Assembly (NCBI GenBank): GCA_051867655.1
Contig: JBJDYV010000104.1
Location: 1 to 64,000, forward strand
DNA length: 64,000 bases
Direction of reading: 5' to 3'
From: JAJPXI01 sp051867655
GTDB lineage: Bacteria; Bacillota; Clostridia; Oscillospirales; Oscillospiraceae
Positions 53,217 to 62,214 of the stretch are shown one piece after another (the first letter of the stretch is position 1; every line of letters starts with the position of its first letter). The notes under the pieces were generated by a model. That model ran no database searches. It saw only the letters and a program-made list of their open reading frames with translations, and was not told the DNA's origin. The position numbers and the translations under genes were made by a program.

Positions 53217-53877
53217 ACTTATATCCCACCCCTCGTATCGTCACGATGTAGCCCCGGCAGCTGCCCAGCTTGCCCCGCAGCAGCTTGACCTGCCAATCCA
53301 CCGTCCTGTCCCCGCCCTCATACGCGAAGCCCCACACGGCGTTCAGGATATTGTCCCGCGTCAAAACCCGTTTCTGGTTTTTCGTGAAATAGAGCAGCAG
53401 ATCGTACTCCTTTGCGGTCAGATCCGTCTTGACGCCGTCCACATAGACGTTCCGCCCCGCCGGGTCGATGCGCAGCGCACCCATCTCGATCTGGCGGTCC
53501 GCCGGGCCCGCCTGCGCCCTGTGCCGGTTGACGATGACGTTGACCCGCGCCATCAGCTCTTTGGGGGAAAAGGGCTTGACCACATAGTCGTCGATCCCCA
53601 TTTCAAAGCCGAACAGCTTGTCGTACTCCGTGCCCCGGGCGGAGAGCATCAGCACGGGAATATCCTTTTCCTTTCGGATCTCCTTGCAGGCGGTGAAGCC
53701 GTCCATGTCCGGCATCATGGCGTCCATGATGATCAGGTCGAAGTCGTTTTCCCGGCACAGCGCCACCGCTTCCAGCCCGTCGGAGGCCTCCACGGTCTCG
53801 TGTCCCTCCCGCTGCGCATACCGGCGGATCAGCTGGTGGATATCCGGCTCGTCATCCACGATCAGCAGTTTTGCCAT
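53200..53877 (-). CDS. OmpR-family response regulator
   Basis: A 225-residue regulator. ATG 53877 is where the receiver domain begins (KLLIVDDEPDIH). Asp52 in LIIMDAMMPD is the phosphoacceptor and the Lys of VVKPFSPKEL completes the site. The C-terminal winged helix (LTAKEYDLLLYFTKNQKRVL) binds DNA. It is the partner of the kinase it overlaps. Confidence 0.93.
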   Translation of the reverse strand: MAKLLIVDDEPDIHQLIRRYAQREGHETVEASDGLEAVALCRENDFDLIIMDAMMPDMDGFTACKEIRKEKDIPVLMLSARGTEYDKLFGFEMGIDDYVVKPFSPKELMARVNVIVNRHRAQAGPADRQIEMGALRIDPAGRNVYVDGVKTDLTAKEYDLLLYFTKNQKRVLTRDNILNAVWGFAYEGGDRTVDWQVKLLRGKLGSCRGYIVTIRGVGYKFEVES

Positions 53878-53978
53878 AAAAATGCCCCCCATAAAAAAGA
53901 ATACGCATTGCGGCATTATTATAAACAAATTAAAAAAATGGCGCAACCTTCCAGCTGCGCCATTTCAGTTCGCTGTTC

Positions 53979-54527
53979 TTACCCCAGATAGGCGTTGATG
54001 GCGTCCGCCTGCTCCTGGGTGATCACGCCGGCGTCCAGCAGACTTTCCACCGAATTCCCGCCGTTTCTGTCAAAGCTCCCGTAGAAGGTATGGCGCTCGG
54101 CCGGCGTCATGCCGCCCAAACTGCCGTATCTGCCGTGGAGCTGGGTTTGCTTGGCGGCGGCATATTCCCGGATGCTGTCGGCGGTCGCCTGGTCGATGAC
54201 GCCGGCCTCCACAAGAGCCTCCACGTCAAGCTGCTGCCCGTCGCTGTACGCACCGCCGATCTCGTTTTCCGCGAAGAAGGTTTCCCGCTCCGCGTCGGTG
54301 GTAAGATCCGCCGCCTGCGCGAACTGCGCGTGCCGGTTTGTGCTGCGCTGCTGGCCGGCGAGGTACCCGTAGGACGAAGAAATGTTCTCCTCCACGGGGG
54401 CCGCAGAAGAAATCTTTTCCTCCGCGGGAGCCGCAGAAGACGTGTCCTCCGCCGCAAAAGCCGTCACAGCGGTAGCCGAGACCAGCGCAACGGCCAGCGC
54501 CATACTGAAAATGATCCTGAGTTTCAT
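53979..54527 (-). CDS. Secreted helical protein, DUF2680-like
   Basis: A 182-residue exported protein. ATG 54527 follows AGGAAG. The signal peptide ends at about VTAFA-A, followed by a Ser/Ala/Glu repeat linker (SSAAPAEEKISSAAPVEENI) and two helical hairpin units, VEAGVIDQATADSIREYAA and LDAGVITQEQADAINAYLG, as in DUF2680-type proteins. It lies directly upstream of the two-component genes in the same direction, so it may be their accessory or target. Function unknown. Confidence 0.65.
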   Translation of the reverse strand: MKLRIIFSMALAVALVSATAVTAFAAEDTSSAAPAEEKISSAAPVEENISSSYGYLAGQQRSTNRHAQFAQAADLTTDAERETFFAENEIGGAYSDGQQLDVEALVEAGVIDQATADSIREYAAAKQTQLHGRYGSLGGMTPAERHTFYGSFDRNGGNSVESLLDAGVITQEQADAINAYLG

Positions 54528-54638
54528 TTTTTCGCTTCCTTTCTTTGAAGATGGCTTTATGATACCGGCCAAAGTTGGAGGGATGATGTGGCGTATGAGG
54601 AATCTGTGTGGAATTATTTGCGCCGTTCAGAAAAATTC

Positions 54639-54684
54639 GGCCCCAGCACGAACCGCGCCTTGAAGCTGGTCCGCGCTGGGGTCC
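54639..54684 (-). terminator. Terminator of the surface/ExbB operon
   Basis: On the minus strand GGACCCCAGC pairs with GCTGGGGCC and is followed by GAATTTTTC. It lies 57 bases after the FmdE-like gene and separates the operon from the DUF2680-like gene. Confidence 0.75.
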
Positions 54685-54740
54685 AAAAGCCTGTTTTCAG
54701 AATGGGATGTTCTTCTCCGTTTCCGCCCGGAAGCTGTCCT

Positions 54741-55289
54741 TTACGGAAGGATTTTGTAATAAGCCCCGTCCGCGCAGGACTTGCAGAGGATTTTGCCGCT
54801 GCGCACCACATGGCGGCTGTCGGTGACATCCTCCCCGCACACCGCGCAGAACTGCACCTCCACCGGCTTTCCCGGCAGATCACAGGGGGGAAGCTCCACC
54901 GCCACCTTCTGGATCTTGAAGATCTCCTCGTCCGGCAGATTTTCATAAAAGGCGATCATATCCTCCCCGTCCGCCGGATGGCGGCGCTGCCTGCGCTGGA
55001 TCCGGACCGCGCGGTTGGTCTCCAGATCCACAAAGGTTGCGGCCACCTTTCCGTAATCCAGGGCCCGCAGAGTCCGCCGCCCCAGGCGGGCTCCGGTCAC
55101 GATGCCGATGGCGTCCGCCGGGCAGCGTCCGCACTCCACAAATACATAGATGCGCCCGCGGTCCTTCTCCGGGTCCAGGCCCAGGAGCTTGAGCCCCAGC
55201 CTTGCCATTTTCACGCCGATGCACTGGCCGGAGCAGATGTGGCCATGATAGGCTCCGGCCCGCTCCACATCCTGGCGAAATGTGTTCAT
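54741..55289 (-). CDS. FmdE-family protein with C-terminal zinc finger
   Basis: A 182-residue protein; ATG 55289 follows AAGGAGG. The N-terminal FmdE domain has its conserved GHICSGQCIGVKMARLGL (about 15-32) and VECGRCPADAIGIVTG. The C-terminal FCAVCGEDVTDSRHV...LCKSC is a four-Cys zinc-binding finger. FmdE-type proteins are linked to molybdenum/tungsten or other metal-cofactor systems, mechanism unclear. Last gene of the operon that encodes the ExbB/ExbD-like pair and surface proteins. Confidence 0.85.
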   Translation of the reverse strand: MNTFRQDVERAGAYHGHICSGQCIGVKMARLGLKLLGLDPEKDRGRIYVFVECGRCPADAIGIVTGARLGRRTLRALDYGKVAATFVDLETNRAVRIQRRQRRHPADGEDMIAFYENLPDEEIFKIQKVAVELPPCDLPGKPVEVQFCAVCGEDVTDSRHVVRSGKILCKSCADGAYYKILP

Positions 55290-55315
55290 TGCTGTTCCTC
55301 CTTGTCCGATAAGCG

Positions 55316-55345
55316 GAGGAGGACGGCTCATCAGCCGTCCTCCTC
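55316..55345. terminator. GC-rich hairpin between the SLH and FmdE genes
   Basis: GAGGAGGACGGCT pairs with AGCCGTCCTCCTC around CATC. No T-run follows, so it may stabilise or partially attenuate rather than end the transcript. Confidence 0.5.
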
Positions 55346-55355
55346 TTGGGGTCAC

Positions 55356-57533
55356 TTATTTGAAATAGCGATAGAGGAAGGTCACGACCTCGGCGCGGCT
55401 GCAGGTATTCAGCGGCAGGAACTGGTTATTTCCGGCGCCGGAGGTGATCCCGTTGGCCGCGGCCCAGGCCACGGCGTCCGAGTAATACTGTCCCGCAGGA
55501 ACGTCCGCAAAGGGCGCCGCGTCCTTCACCGGCTCCGCCTTGGCATAGCGGTACAGGAACGTGACGAAATCACGGCGGGTCATCTGGCCGTCGGGATCAA
55601 ACCCGCCATTGCCGTTTCCGGTGGTGATGCCGTTTTCGGCGGCCCACAGGATCGCCTTGTAGTAGATGTCTTCCTGCACGTCGTTGAAGGGGTTCTCCTT
55701 TGTGGCAGGCTCCGGACAACCGGCGGCACGCCACAGGAAGGTCACGACCTGCTTGCGGGTGCAGTCAGCCGCAGGACCGAACGTGGTGTCGGAGGTACCG
55801 GTGGTCACGCCCGCCTGGACAGCCCAGGCAACGGCGTCTTCATAGTAGCTGCCAGCCACCACATCGGTGAAGGCCATGGCTGCGGGAGAGACCACGGTGA
55901 TGGAGATCACGCCGGTGGGCATGCGGTTGCCGGCGGCGGACTGGCCCTCCTTCTCCGCGGCAGTCATGCCGGAGACGAAGCGCAGGGAGCCGCTGTTGTA
56001 GGCCTTGGCCGCGATCTCGGCCACGGTGCCGTCGGCCAGATTGCCCAGCTCATAGGAGATGGCCACGGCGGTGGGGACGGGGCTGCCGTCGGCGTCCACG
56101 CCCCGGGCGGCGATGTTCTCATAGCTGAAGTCGCCCTTGGTGTAGGGGCCGTCGCTGCAGATGAAAGACAGCTTGTCGCCCTCGGTGAAGGTCACGCCGG
56201 CGTCGCTGAGCAGGGCGTCCAGGGTCACATATTCGGTGGCAACCGTGGCGTTGGCAACATCGTTCTTGTAGTACACATAGCCGTAGCCGTCGGCCTTGGT
56301 CTCGGCCAGCGCCGCCAGATCACCGGCGGAATAGGACTTGACCAGCGCGGGAGTGCCGGTCTCACCGGCCTGGGCATAGATCTCCAGGGCAGGGCTCTGC
56401 ACGACCGTGATGGAAACCACACCGGAGGGCATGCGGTTGCCGGCGGCGGACTGGCCCTCCTTCTCCGCGGCGGTCATGCCGGAGACGAAGCGCAGGGAGC
56501 CGCTGTTGTAGGCCTTGGCCGCGATCTCGGCCACGGTGCCGTCGGCCAGATTGCCCAGCTCATAGGAGATGGCCACGGCGGTGGGGACGGGGCTGCCGTC
56601 GGCGTCCACGCCCCGGGCGGCGATGTTCTCATAGCTGAAGTCGCCCTTGGTGTAGGGGCCGTCGCTGCAGATGAAAGACAGCTTGTCGCCCTCGGTGAAG
56701 GTCACGCCGGCGTCGCTGAGCAGGGCGTCCAGGGTCACATATTCGGTGGCAACCGTGGCGTTGGCAACATCGTTCTTGTAGTACACATAGCCGTAGCCGT
56801 CGGCCTTGGTCTCGGCCAGCGCCGCCAGATCACCGGCGGAATAGGACTTGACCAGCGCGGGAGTGCCGGTCTCACCGGCCTGGGCATAGATCTCCAGGGC
56901 AGGGCTCTGCACGACCGTGATGGAAACCACACCGGAGGGCATGCGGTTGCCGGCGGCGGACTGGCCCTCCTTCTCCGCGGCGGTCATGCCGGAGACGAAG
57001 CGCAGGGAGCCGCTGTTGTAGGCCTTGGCCGCGATCTCGGCCACGGTGCCGTCGGCCAGATTGCCCAGCTCATAGGAGATGGCCACGGCGGTGGGGACGG
57101 GGCTGCCGTCGGCGTCCACGCCCCGGGCGGCGATGTTCTCATAGCTGAAGTCGCCCTTGGTGTAGGGGCCGTCGCTGCAGATGAAAGACAGCTTGTCGCC
57201 CTCAGCGAAGGTCACACCGGCGTCGCTGAGCAGGGCGTCCAGAGCCACATACTCGGTGACGGCCACGACGTTGGCAACGTCACCCTTGTAGTAGACATAG
57301 CCGTAGCCGTCGGCCTTGGTCTCGGCCAGCGCCGCCAGATCGTCGGCGGTGTAGGACTTGGCCAGCGCGGGGGTGCCATTGTCGCCAGCCTGGGTGTAGA
57401 CCTCCAGGGCGGCATTGGATGCTGTGGTGCCCACCGCAAGGTCATCGCCCGCGGCATACGCAGTCAGCGAGAAGCCGGTGAGCAGGGAGAACAGCAGGGT
57501 CAGCACCAGGAACAGGGATAGTGTTTTTTTCAT
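55356..57533 (-). CDS. SLH-domain surface protein with three long tandem repeats
   Basis: A 725-residue exported protein. The signal peptide (LSLFLVLTLLFSLLTGFSLTAYA) is followed by three repeats of 170 residues, each starting ALE(V/I)Y(T/A)QAG and containing DGYGYVYYK, LDALLSDAGVTF and SFICSDGPYTKGDF; then three SLH domains at about 545-725 (FTDVVAGSYYEDAVAWAVQAG; the last ends VVTFLYRYFK) that bind cell-wall polymer. The repeat core resembles a molybdopterin/sulfite-oxidase-like beta domain but is not proven. It lies between the larger SLH protein and the FmdE-like gene; a ligand-binding surface role for the ExbB system is inferred. Confidence 0.8.
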   Translation of the reverse strand: MKKTLSLFLVLTLLFSLLTGFSLTAYAAGDDLAVGTTASNAALEVYTQAGDNGTPALAKSYTADDLAALAETKADGYGYVYYKGDVANVVAVTEYVALDALLSDAGVTFAEGDKLSFICSDGPYTKGDFSYENIAARGVDADGSPVPTAVAISYELGNLADGTVAEIAAKAYNSGSLRFVSGMTAAEKEGQSAAGNRMPSGVVSITVVQSPALEIYAQAGETGTPALVKSYSAGDLAALAETKADGYGYVYYKNDVANATVATEYVTLDALLSDAGVTFTEGDKLSFICSDGPYTKGDFSYENIAARGVDADGSPVPTAVAISYELGNLADGTVAEIAAKAYNSGSLRFVSGMTAAEKEGQSAAGNRMPSGVVSITVVQSPALEIYAQAGETGTPALVKSYSAGDLAALAETKADGYGYVYYKNDVANATVATEYVTLDALLSDAGVTFTEGDKLSFICSDGPYTKGDFSYENIAARGVDADGSPVPTAVAISYELGNLADGTVAEIAAKAYNSGSLRFVSGMTAAEKEGQSAAGNRMPTGVISITVVSPAAMAFTDVVAGSYYEDAVAWAVQAGVTTGTSDTTFGPAADCTRKQVVTFLWRAAGCPEPATKENPFNDVQEDIYYKAILWAAENGITTGNGNGGFDPDGQMTRRDFVTFLYRYAKAEPVKDAAPFADVPAGQYYSDAVAWAAANGITSGAGNNQFLPLNTCSRAEVVTFLYRYFK
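55881..57410 (-). repeat. Three 510-bp in-frame tandem repeats
   Basis: Unit boundaries at ALE(V/I)Y fall at 57410, 56900 and 56390, exactly 510 bases apart. Units 56391-56900 and 55881-56390 are almost identical in DNA sequence; the first (56901-57410) differs at scattered sites near its start. This points to recent duplication. Confidence 0.9.
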
Positions 57534-57580
57534 GATACTCTTCCTTTCTTAAAATTTATCAATCATGCGGTCAAACCGCC

Positions 57581-60500
57581 TTATTGAACCAGATCAATAT
57601 AGTTCGCCAGCGCCGTTGCCAGCAGGCTCCGTGGGGCGTAATCCTGGGGATTTTCCATAGGGGCCTTCGCCCCGTCGAACAGTCCGCCGCTGAGGGCCCA
57701 CAGGGCCTCCGCCTGGGCCCAGGAGGACAGCTCTCCATGGGAAACCGTCCGGTCCGCCTGTCCCGGCAGGCTGTCCCCGTTCATTTGGGCATAGCGGTAC
57801 AGGAACACCGCCGCCTGCTCCCGGGAGACCGGCTCGTCGGGCGAGAAGGTGGTGTCGGAGGTACCGGTGGTAATACCCTGGCCGACCGCCCAGATCACCG
57901 CGTCCTGATACCAATCCTGGGTCAGGTCCGTAAAGGGCGTGGTGCCGTCCACCTGGGGCTGTCCCGCCAGGCGGTAGAGCACCGTGACGAACATGGCGCG
58001 GGTCATGGAGAGCTCAGGCTCAAAGGTGGCGTCGGAAGTGCCCTGGAAATAGCCCCGCTTGTAGCAGGTCTCCACGGCGTCGTAATAGCTGTCGGTCACA
58101 TAGACGTCCGTAAAGGGCAGGAAGTCTTGAAAGACCGCGCTGCCGCTGTAGCCGGGAATGGCCTCCCGTCCGGCGTAGCTCTGGCTGAACGCGGCGCTGT
58201 TGCCGGTGTGGCCAAAGGCCGCGATGGTCCCGCCGGAGGCCGTGACCTCCCCCTGAACGGCGGCGGGAGACCGCTCCGCCTGGAGCAGGAGCGCCCCGTC
58301 GGTCAGGGTGACCCGGTCGGCGCTGAGCACCGCCACATTGTCGCTGACCGTATGTCCCTTCAGGGTGCCGCCGCTGACGATGACTTGAGAGCCGTTTGCG
58401 TAGAACGCGCCGCCCTCAAAGCCCAGCAGGTCCTCCTTGTAAATGGCCAGCGTGCCGCCCTTCAGCTCCACCGTGCTGCCGGGCTTGTCCACATACACGG
58501 CGGCGTTGCGGATGCCGGCGGAGACATACAGGCTGCCGTCGCCGTCGATGACCAGATCGCCGGAGACCCGGACGGTGGGCTGGCTGTTGTCCTGCGCGTC
58601 GGTGCGGCTGTTGAGCTCATTGGCTCCGCTCAGGGTCAGCGTATTGTTACCGGCAAAGGACAGGAGCGTGATCTCCCCGTTCAAAACCGTATCCCGCAGG
58701 GTCAGGGAGGCGTTCTCTCCCACCCGGATGCACAGAGCCTCAAAGCCCTCACTTCCGCCGTTGGAGCCGTCCAGCACGGCGCTGACGCCCTCCGCGATGT
58801 CGATGGTCCCGCTGGAGAACCAGGTGATGTGGTAGGTCCCATCCTCCGTAATGGTATCGCCGGGGCGCACCAGCACCTGCCGGTAGACGGCCCGGACGGT
58901 AATGTCCTTATTGCCCAGCCGGTAGTTGTCCCAGTAGCCGGTGTACCCGTCCTTGCCCGGGACCTCCGGCTCGGCGACGCTGCTGTCGCCCGGCGCGTAC
59001 TCCACGACCGCGACCACGTTCCCGTCCGCCCGGAAGGTGACGGTATAGCTGGATTTGTTCTCATTGGGGAAGGTCTTTGCCGCCTGGGGGGTGTAGTCCG
59101 GGATCTGGGCCCCGGCGGTGTCCTGGGCCGTCACCGTGCCCTCCCGGCCGCAGATCTGGCCCACGTTCCCGCTCTGGAAACTGCTCCCGGCGGAAACGGC
59201 CCCGTCGTTTTTCACGTCGGTCAGCCGCAGGAACTGGGCGTATCCCGCGACGCCGCCCAGGGAGGCGGTCCCCATGCTGTTATCGGAGCGGACCGCGGCG
59301 TGGTTGGCGGACAGCTCAATGGTGGACTTGTTCTTCGTGGTGGCATACCCGGCGATCCCGCCCGTGTAGCGGTCGCTGCCGCCCACCGCGCCGTAGTTCG
59401 CGCAGCGGGAGACCGTGCCCGCCAGCCGCCCCACGATGCCGCCGGTACCGTAGGTGTTGTTGCCGGTGGAGGTGACGCTGCCGAAGTTGGCGCAGGCGCT
59501 GATGGCGTCCTCCCCGGAGTCCGCCACGCCCACAATGCCGCCCAGGCCGGATTCGGCGGTCACGGCGCCGTAGTTGAAGCAGTTCTCCACCCGGGCGCCG
59601 TCCCGGATCAGGGCCGCGATGCCGCCCGCGTGGGTGCCCTGGGCGCTGACAGCGGCATAATTCAGGCAGTTTTGGAGGCTTCCGCCCTTCATGTAGGCCG
59701 CCACACCGGCCGCGTAGGAGGCCTTCGCCGTGCCGCTGACGGCGCCGTAGACGGACACGTTCTGGATCACGGCGTCCACGCAGCAGCCGAACAGGGCCGC
59801 GTAGGAGCTTGTAGCCTGGACCGTCATGTTGTAAATGCTGTAGTCCTGCCCGTCAAAGGTCCCCTGGAAGGACCGGTTCAGGCTGCTGCCGATGGGCGTC
59901 CAGGTGCGGATGCCCACGGTGCCGTCGGTGTTGTCCAGGGAGATGTCATTGCCCAGCCGGATGGTCAGCCCCGCAAAGGTCACGCCGCTCTTGTTGACCA
60001 GATAGGCCAGCCCCGCCAGCTCCTCCGGTGTGGTCAGCGTGTAGGTGGTCTGGCGGCCGCCGCTGACATACCAGCTGGTGTCCGCCCAGTTGATCCAGCT
60101 CTTGGTCTGGGTGCTGCGGTCCACGGAGATGTTCACATCCTCCGTGCCGGTGACTGTGTAGGTCCCGTCGGCGTTCTTCTCCGTCCCCGGCAGGGTGCAG
60201 ATATAGGCGTCGATGTACTCCAGGTCCGGGTCCGCGGGGGTGGCGTCCTCGTAGCCGTAGGTCAGCACCGTCAGGATGTTGCCCTGGACCAGGGTGTCCC
60301 CGCTGCGCAGCAGCTCATGGTCCACCCAGACCATTTCGCCGTCGGTCATCTTCCAGCCCTGGCGGGCCACCGCCACATAGTAGTCCCGGCTCTCCGGGAT
60401 GGTCACCTGCACCTTGTTCAGCTTGGTAAATACCGCGCTGACGGTCATATCCTCGGTGGCGATGAAGAAGTTGGACGCGATGGGGGTCCCGTTCACTGTG

Positions 60501-61888
60501 AAATACTCCAGCGTGTACCCGGTGTCCGCCTGATAGTCAAGGGTCACCGTCTGGCCGAAGGACACGGTGGCGCCGCCCGTCAGGGAGATGGTGCCGCCGG
60601 AGGACTGGGCGAGCGTGATCGTGCAGTCGCCGCCCGTCAAGCCGTTCTGGAACCACAGAACGGGATAGCCGTTGTTGATGTTGTTGACGTCCGCCACGAA
60701 GGTGACGCCGTTGGCGTTGAGCTTAGCCAGGGTCTCCTCGCTTTTCAGCTCCTCCGCAGTCATCTCCGTCACGTTGACGCTGATCTTTTTGCTGACGCCC
60801 TTATAGTAGCCGGGGTTGTCCGCATCGTCGCCGCAGCCGGAGAGGAAATAGCAGTTGTCCACGGTGTAGGTTCCGGTGTCGTGGCTGCCGATGCCCCGGC
60901 CCCGGCTCTGGCCGTTGGTGTCGATGATGCCGATGTTGTAGCAGTTGTAGATGTCCATGCCCTCGTTGGTGCCGACGATGCCGCCGGCGGGCGAGGAATA
61001 GGTGGTGGTGATGTACCCGGCGTTGTAGCAGTTGCGGATCACGCCGCCGCTGTCCCAGGCCGAGCCCACGATGCCGCCCACGCCCTTGGCGTCGGTGCTC
61101 TTGACCTGGGCGAAGTTGGCGCAGTTTTCCACGATCACGCCGGTGTTGGTCTCGCCGATGCGGCCCACGATGCCGCCCACCATCCGGCGGCCCAGAATGG
61201 ATCCGCTGCCCAGCACCAGATTGCGCACAGCGGGCTGCCATCCGTCGGAAAACTCGATGACCGAATTGTACTCGGCGACTGTATCGCTGATGCCGCCCAG
61301 GAAGCCCACCACGCCGACGGCCATGCTGTAGGGAAAGCCCTTCTGGGCGTAGCGGTCACAGTAGAGGTTGGTAATGGTGTGCCCCTGTCCGTCCAGGACG
61401 CCGTTGAAGCGGGTGTCCAGCGTCAGGCAGTCCCCCTTGATCTCGGAGGGCTTCATGGGGAATTTGCCGCCGATAGGCGTCCAGTTCGGGCCGCTCCACA
61501 CGCCGTTCACGCACCGGCCGCCCATGTCCATGTCGGCGGTCAGGTAGACGGTCTTGTAGGCGAAGTCCACCGTGCTGGTGTAGACCGTGTCGCTGACGTT
61601 GCCGCCGCCGGCCCCCACCAGCATATAGTCGTCCACCCGGATGCTCTGAAGGTAGTTCTGATCTCCGATGACCTTCGGGCACTCGGGGTCCACCATGCCG
61701 TTGACCAGCGCCGCCAGGCCCGCCAGCTGGGCCGGGGTGGACAGGTAAAATTCGCTTTGGTCCGGGTCGTACCAGGAGATGTCCACGGTGCCGTCCCAGG
61801 CCGAATTCTCCGCCGCCTGCGCCGGTACCGCCGAAAGCAGAGACAGGGCCAGCGCCAGCGTCAGAACCAGGGATAAAAATCGTTTCAT
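57581..61888 (-). CDS. Large SLH-domain surface protein with GLUG repeats
   Basis: A 1435-residue exported protein. ATG 61888 is seven bases after GGGGG. The signal peptide ends at about PAQAA. A long stretch of GLUG-type beta-helix repeats follows (for example VGGIVGSAWDSGGVIRNCYN and GGIVGVADSGEDAISACANF). Two InlB-like B-repeat segments (QTVTLDYQADTGYTLEYFTV and YTVTFRADGNVVAVVEYAPG) interrupt it, then a beta-rich region, and three SLH units at about 1260-1435, the last degenerate. It probably spans or decorates the S-layer. Third complete gene of the operon, two bases after the DUF2149 gene. Confidence 0.82.
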   Translation of the reverse strand: MKRFLSLVLTLALALSLLSAVPAQAAENSAWDGTVDISWYDPDQSEFYLSTPAQLAGLAALVNGMVDPECPKVIGDQNYLQSIRVDDYMLVGAGGGNVSDTVYTSTVDFAYKTVYLTADMDMGGRCVNGVWSGPNWTPIGGKFPMKPSEIKGDCLTLDTRFNGVLDGQGHTITNLYCDRYAQKGFPYSMAVGVVGFLGGISDTVAEYNSVIEFSDGWQPAVRNLVLGSGSILGRRMVGGIVGRIGETNTGVIVENCANFAQVKSTDAKGVGGIVGSAWDSGGVIRNCYNAGYITTTYSSPAGGIVGTNEGMDIYNCYNIGIIDTNGQSRGRGIGSHDTGTYTVDNCYFLSGCGDDADNPGYYKGVSKKISVNVTEMTAEELKSEETLAKLNANGVTFVADVNNINNGYPVLWFQNGLTGGDCTITLAQSSGGTISLTGGATVSFGQTVTLDYQADTGYTLEYFTVNGTPIASNFFIATEDMTVSAVFTKLNKVQVTIPESRDYYVAVARQGWKMTDGEMVWVDHELLRSGDTLVQGNILTVLTYGYEDATPADPDLEYIDAYICTLPGTEKNADGTYTVTGTEDVNISVDRSTQTKSWINWADTSWYVSGGRQTTYTLTTPEELAGLAYLVNKSGVTFAGLTIRLGNDISLDNTDGTVGIRTWTPIGSSLNRSFQGTFDGQDYSIYNMTVQATSSYAALFGCCVDAVIQNVSVYGAVSGTAKASYAAGVAAYMKGGSLQNCLNYAAVSAQGTHAGGIAALIRDGARVENCFNYGAVTAESGLGGIVGVADSGEDAISACANFGSVTSTGNNTYGTGGIVGRLAGTVSRCANYGAVGGSDRYTGGIAGYATTKNKSTIELSANHAAVRSDNSMGTASLGGVAGYAQFLRLTDVKNDGAVSAGSSFQSGNVGQICGREGTVTAQDTAGAQIPDYTPQAAKTFPNENKSSYTVTFRADGNVVAVVEYAPGDSSVAEPEVPGKDGYTGYWDNYRLGNKDITVRAVYRQVLVRPGDTITEDGTYHITWFSSGTIDIAEGVSAVLDGSNGGSEGFEALCIRVGENASLTLRDTVLNGEITLLSFAGNNTLTLSGANELNSRTDAQDNSQPTVRVSGDLVIDGDGSLYVSAGIRNAAVYVDKPGSTVELKGGTLAIYKEDLLGFEGGAFYANGSQVIVSGGTLKGHTVSDNVAVLSADRVTLTDGALLLQAERSPAAVQGEVTASGGTIAAFGHTGNSAAFSQSYAGREAIPGYSGSAVFQDFLPFTDVYVTDSYYDAVETCYKRGYFQGTSDATFEPELSMTRAMFVTVLYRLAGQPQVDGTTPFTDLTQDWYQDAVIWAVGQGITTGTSDTTFSPDEPVSREQAAVFLYRYAQMNGDSLPGQADRTVSHGELSSWAQAEALWALSGGLFDGAKAPMENPQDYAPRSLLATALANYIDLVQ

Positions 61889-61890
61889 CG

Positions 61891-62214
61891 TCAATCCCCC
61901 ATGATCACATAGTAAGTACCGGTTTCCTCGTCGTAGTACAGCTGGCCCACCTGCTGCATCTCCGCCCCCTCGATCTCCTGGTCCGGGGCGTCGGACAGGT
62001 CGTCCTCGTCCAGGGCGATCTGCTGGTCCTGCTCCGTCTGGTCCGGGGTCTCGGTGTTGAAGGTGGTGATGTCCACGTTCCAGTTGACGATCAGGGCCAG
62101 CATGATGCCCACCGCCAGAACCAGCATAGCGTCGGCCAGGTTCCCCAGGCCGTCCATGGGGTTCGCCTCAGCGTCCGGGCCGCCGCTCATCCGCCGGGAG
62201 GACAGCCGCCTCAT
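61891..62214 (-). CDS. DUF2149 protein, ExbD/TolR-like
   Basis: A 107-residue protein; ATG 62214 overlaps the ExbB-like stop (ATGA). A short cytoplasmic N-terminus leads to one membrane helix, about 26-45 (LADAMLVLAVGIMLALIVNW), with Asp28 at its start. This matches the D-x-MLVL pattern of ExbD and TolR, whose Asp carries protons. The outside part is acidic (TPDQTEQDQQIALDEDDLSD). Together with the upstream gene it should make an ExbBD-type proton-driven complex. DUF2149 is an uncharacterised family known next to MotA/TolQ/ExbB genes. Confidence 0.82.
   Translation of the reverse strand: MRRLSSRRMSGGPDAEANPMDGLGNLADAMLVLAVGIMLALIVNWNVDITTFNTETPDQTEQDQQIALDEDDLSDAPDQEIEGAEMQQVGQLYYDEETGTYYVIMGD

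Noticed and set aside
55881..57410. CRISPR-like or phage repeat array
   Set aside because: The units are 510 bases, directly adjacent, in frame and protein-coding; no spacers exist.
54588..57521. 977-residue open frame on the plus strand with repeats
   Set aside because: Antisense of the 510-bp repeat protein and the FmdE gene; its repeats are only the shadow of the real ones.
57584..61876. 1430-residue open frame on the plus strand
   Set aside because: It mirrors the SLH protein on the other strand; the translation is Gly/Ala/Val/His-rich antisense without domains, and there is no promoter for it.
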